A DNA stretch of 5,823 bases from Candidatus Omnitrophica bacterium UBA1562 (lineage in GTDB: Bacteria > Omnitrophota > Gorgyraeia > Gygaellales > Profunditerraquicolaceae), in contig DCOU01000056.1 in NCBI GenBank assembly GCA_002322525.1, positions 1 through 5,823 of the forward strand, read 5' to 3'. Under the pieces are notes generated by a model. The model saw only the letters and a list, made by a program, of their open reading frames with translations, searched no databases and was not told where the DNA came from. Made by a program: the position numbers and the translations under genes. Of the stretch, positions 5,479-5,823 are shown in pieces (position 1 is the first letter of the stretch; each line of letters begins with the position of its first letter).

Positions 5479-5782
5479 CAATGAGGCCCAAACTTATGGA
5501 GCGAAGCGAACATAAGTTTGATGGCCGAATTGATTCCGAATTCTGGCCCCGAGGATTCCGTAGGAATCCGACGGCCGCTTAGAATGCGGGATTGGAAAAG
5601 GCAGCTCCCGCAGGAAACTGCAGGATGATAAAGCGGGCTAATTCAGGGAAGTCCTTCTGGGATAATCCTGAGCTAAACCTTGTCATACGCAAGGAAATGT
5701 GCAGAGACTATATACCCGCTTCCTAAAGCGAAAGCCAAGGAGATGATATAGTCCACTTCCGAAAGTAATTTCGGGTTAAGTG
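5479..5782 (+). ncRNA. Group I self-splicing intron in the tRNA-Asn anticodon
   Basis: This 304-nt ribozyme excises itself from the tRNA. The 5' exon ends in U (5478), which pairs as U-G with the guide sequence GAGGCC (5483-5488) against exon GGCUGU, forming P1 with one G-A mismatch. The intron ends in G (5782). P2 is a perfect 10-bp stem (5489-5498 with 5511-5520). P3 is AAGCGGG (5631-5637) with CCCGCTT (5715-5721). P4 is TCAGG (5643-5647) with CCTGA (5667-5671). P5 is GTCC (5651-5654) with GGAT (5660-5663). P6a is CCTTG (5678-5682) with CAAGG (5690-5694). P7 is GACTATA (5706-5712) with TATAGTC (5747-5753). P8 is closed by a GAAA loop (5722-5740). P9 is CCGAAA-GTAA-TTTCGG (5759-5774). The conserved strings TTCAGGGAAG, AATCCTGAGC, GTGCAGAGACTA and GATATAGTCC match the P, Q, R and S elements. 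P5 is short and nothing lies between P7 and P3, as in the IC3 class of tRNA introns. No homing endonuclease frame is present. Confidence 0.93.
5523..5583. repeat. Palindromic repeat-like block in the intron periphery
   Basis: GGCCG (5523-5527) pairs with CGGCC (5572-5576) and encloses two hairpins. One is AATT-gattccg-AATT (5528-5542). The other is GGATTCC (5553-5559) with GGAATCC (5563-5569) across GTA. It sits between P2 and P3, where group I introns tolerate extra domains. TGGCCGAATT (5522-5531) also occurs at 48-57, and the 7-bp stem, 3-nt loop, spacer, GGCCG and TTAGA layout matches the element at 29-60. Confidence 0.5.
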
Positions 5783-5823
5783 TAACCACCAGGTCCGAGG
5801 TTCGAGTCCTCGCGGGGGAGCCA

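Larger units (their letters stand above)
5444..5823 (+). tRNA. tRNA-Asn(GUU), split by a group I intron
   Basis: The exons are 5444-5478 and 5783-5823; the mature tRNA is 76 nt including an encoded CCA. The acceptor stem TCCCCCG (5444-5450) pairs with CGGGGGA (5813-5819), followed by discriminator G and CCA. The D arm is GCTC-AGTTGGTA-GAGC. The T arm is CGAGG-TTCGAGT-CCTCG. The anticodon arm is AGTGG, loop CTG-T|TAA, CCACC, where the bar marks the intron; the anticodon is GTT, split between bases 35 and 36. The top anticodon-stem pair is an A27-C43 mismatch, while the other four pairs are Watson-Crick. GGCTGTTAACC across the junction is the typical bacterial tRNA-Asn loop. An alternative reading as tRNA-Asp(GTC) would need splicing after base 36, leaving an intron that does not end in G, so Asn is preferred. 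Confidence 0.92.

Noticed and set aside
5479..5782. Intron-encoded homing endonuclease
   Set aside because: No open frame of useful length and no LAGLIDADG, GIY-YIG or HNH motif; nearly all of the 304 nt is accounted for by ribozyme helices and the repeat-like block.
5444..5823. tRNA-Asp(GTC) reading, since the 5' exon continues as CTGTCAA
   Set aside because: The first 38 bases alone look like an Asp anticodon loop, but that splicing would leave an intron ending in T rather than G. The U-G splice-site pair and GGCTGTTAACC across the junction support Asn(GUU).
1..5823. CRISPR array or intact insertion sequence
   Set aside because: No regularly spaced direct repeats and no transposase motif; the repeats seen are isolated palindromes.

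Overview
The window is bacterial chromosome of moderate, AT-leaning composition. It carries a short DNA-recombination/replication operon, decayed DNA upstream of it, and an intron-split tRNA gene at its right edge. The uncommon combination of a tRNA-Asn with a self-splicing intron, dnaX directly abutting recR, a mini SAP-like protein and palindromic repeats inside a gene suggests an uncultivated lineage. Omnitrophota or a neighbour is a guess from general familiarity and cannot be proven from these bases.

Left part (1-1164). It opens with a GC-rich hairpin repeat. A good sigma-70-type promoter and Shine-Dalgarno follow, leading into a small coiled-coil reading frame that appears broken by a one-base loss in a T-run. 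Its end overlaps by 4 nt a 19-codon CxxC peptide, and a clear 61-residue SAP/Rho-N-like mini-protein comes next. Facing these genes, on the minus strand between 709 and about 1164, lies a previously hidden relic of rpoN (sigma-54). The DNA-binding domain and the RpoN box are readable, but the relic has a frameshift, a stop codon and a missing helix-turn-helix. A strong extended -10 promoter within the relic probably drives the operon to its right.

Middle part (1165-5350). Three co-directional, nearly touching genes form an operon. dnaX encodes the clamp-loader ATPase, recR (1-nt overlap) the recombination mediator, and the third gene (5-nt gap) a 671-residue ABC-F ATPase of the Uup/ribosome-associated type. 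ybaB, commonly found between dnaX and recR, is absent. The first ATPase domain of the ABC-F protein contains an in-frame 87-bp GC-rich nest of inverted repeats, which looks like a palindromic element tolerated inside a protein-coding gene.

Right part (5351-5823). After a weak terminator and a good promoter comes tRNA-Asn(GUU). Its anticodon is split between bases 35 and 36 by a 304-nt group I intron. P1-P9 can all be drawn, there is no intron-encoded protein, and splicing restores a cloverleaf with encoded CCA. The peripheral P2 region of the intron carries hairpin sequence resembling the repeat at the left edge, suggesting that a genomic palindromic repeat has colonised the ribozyme.
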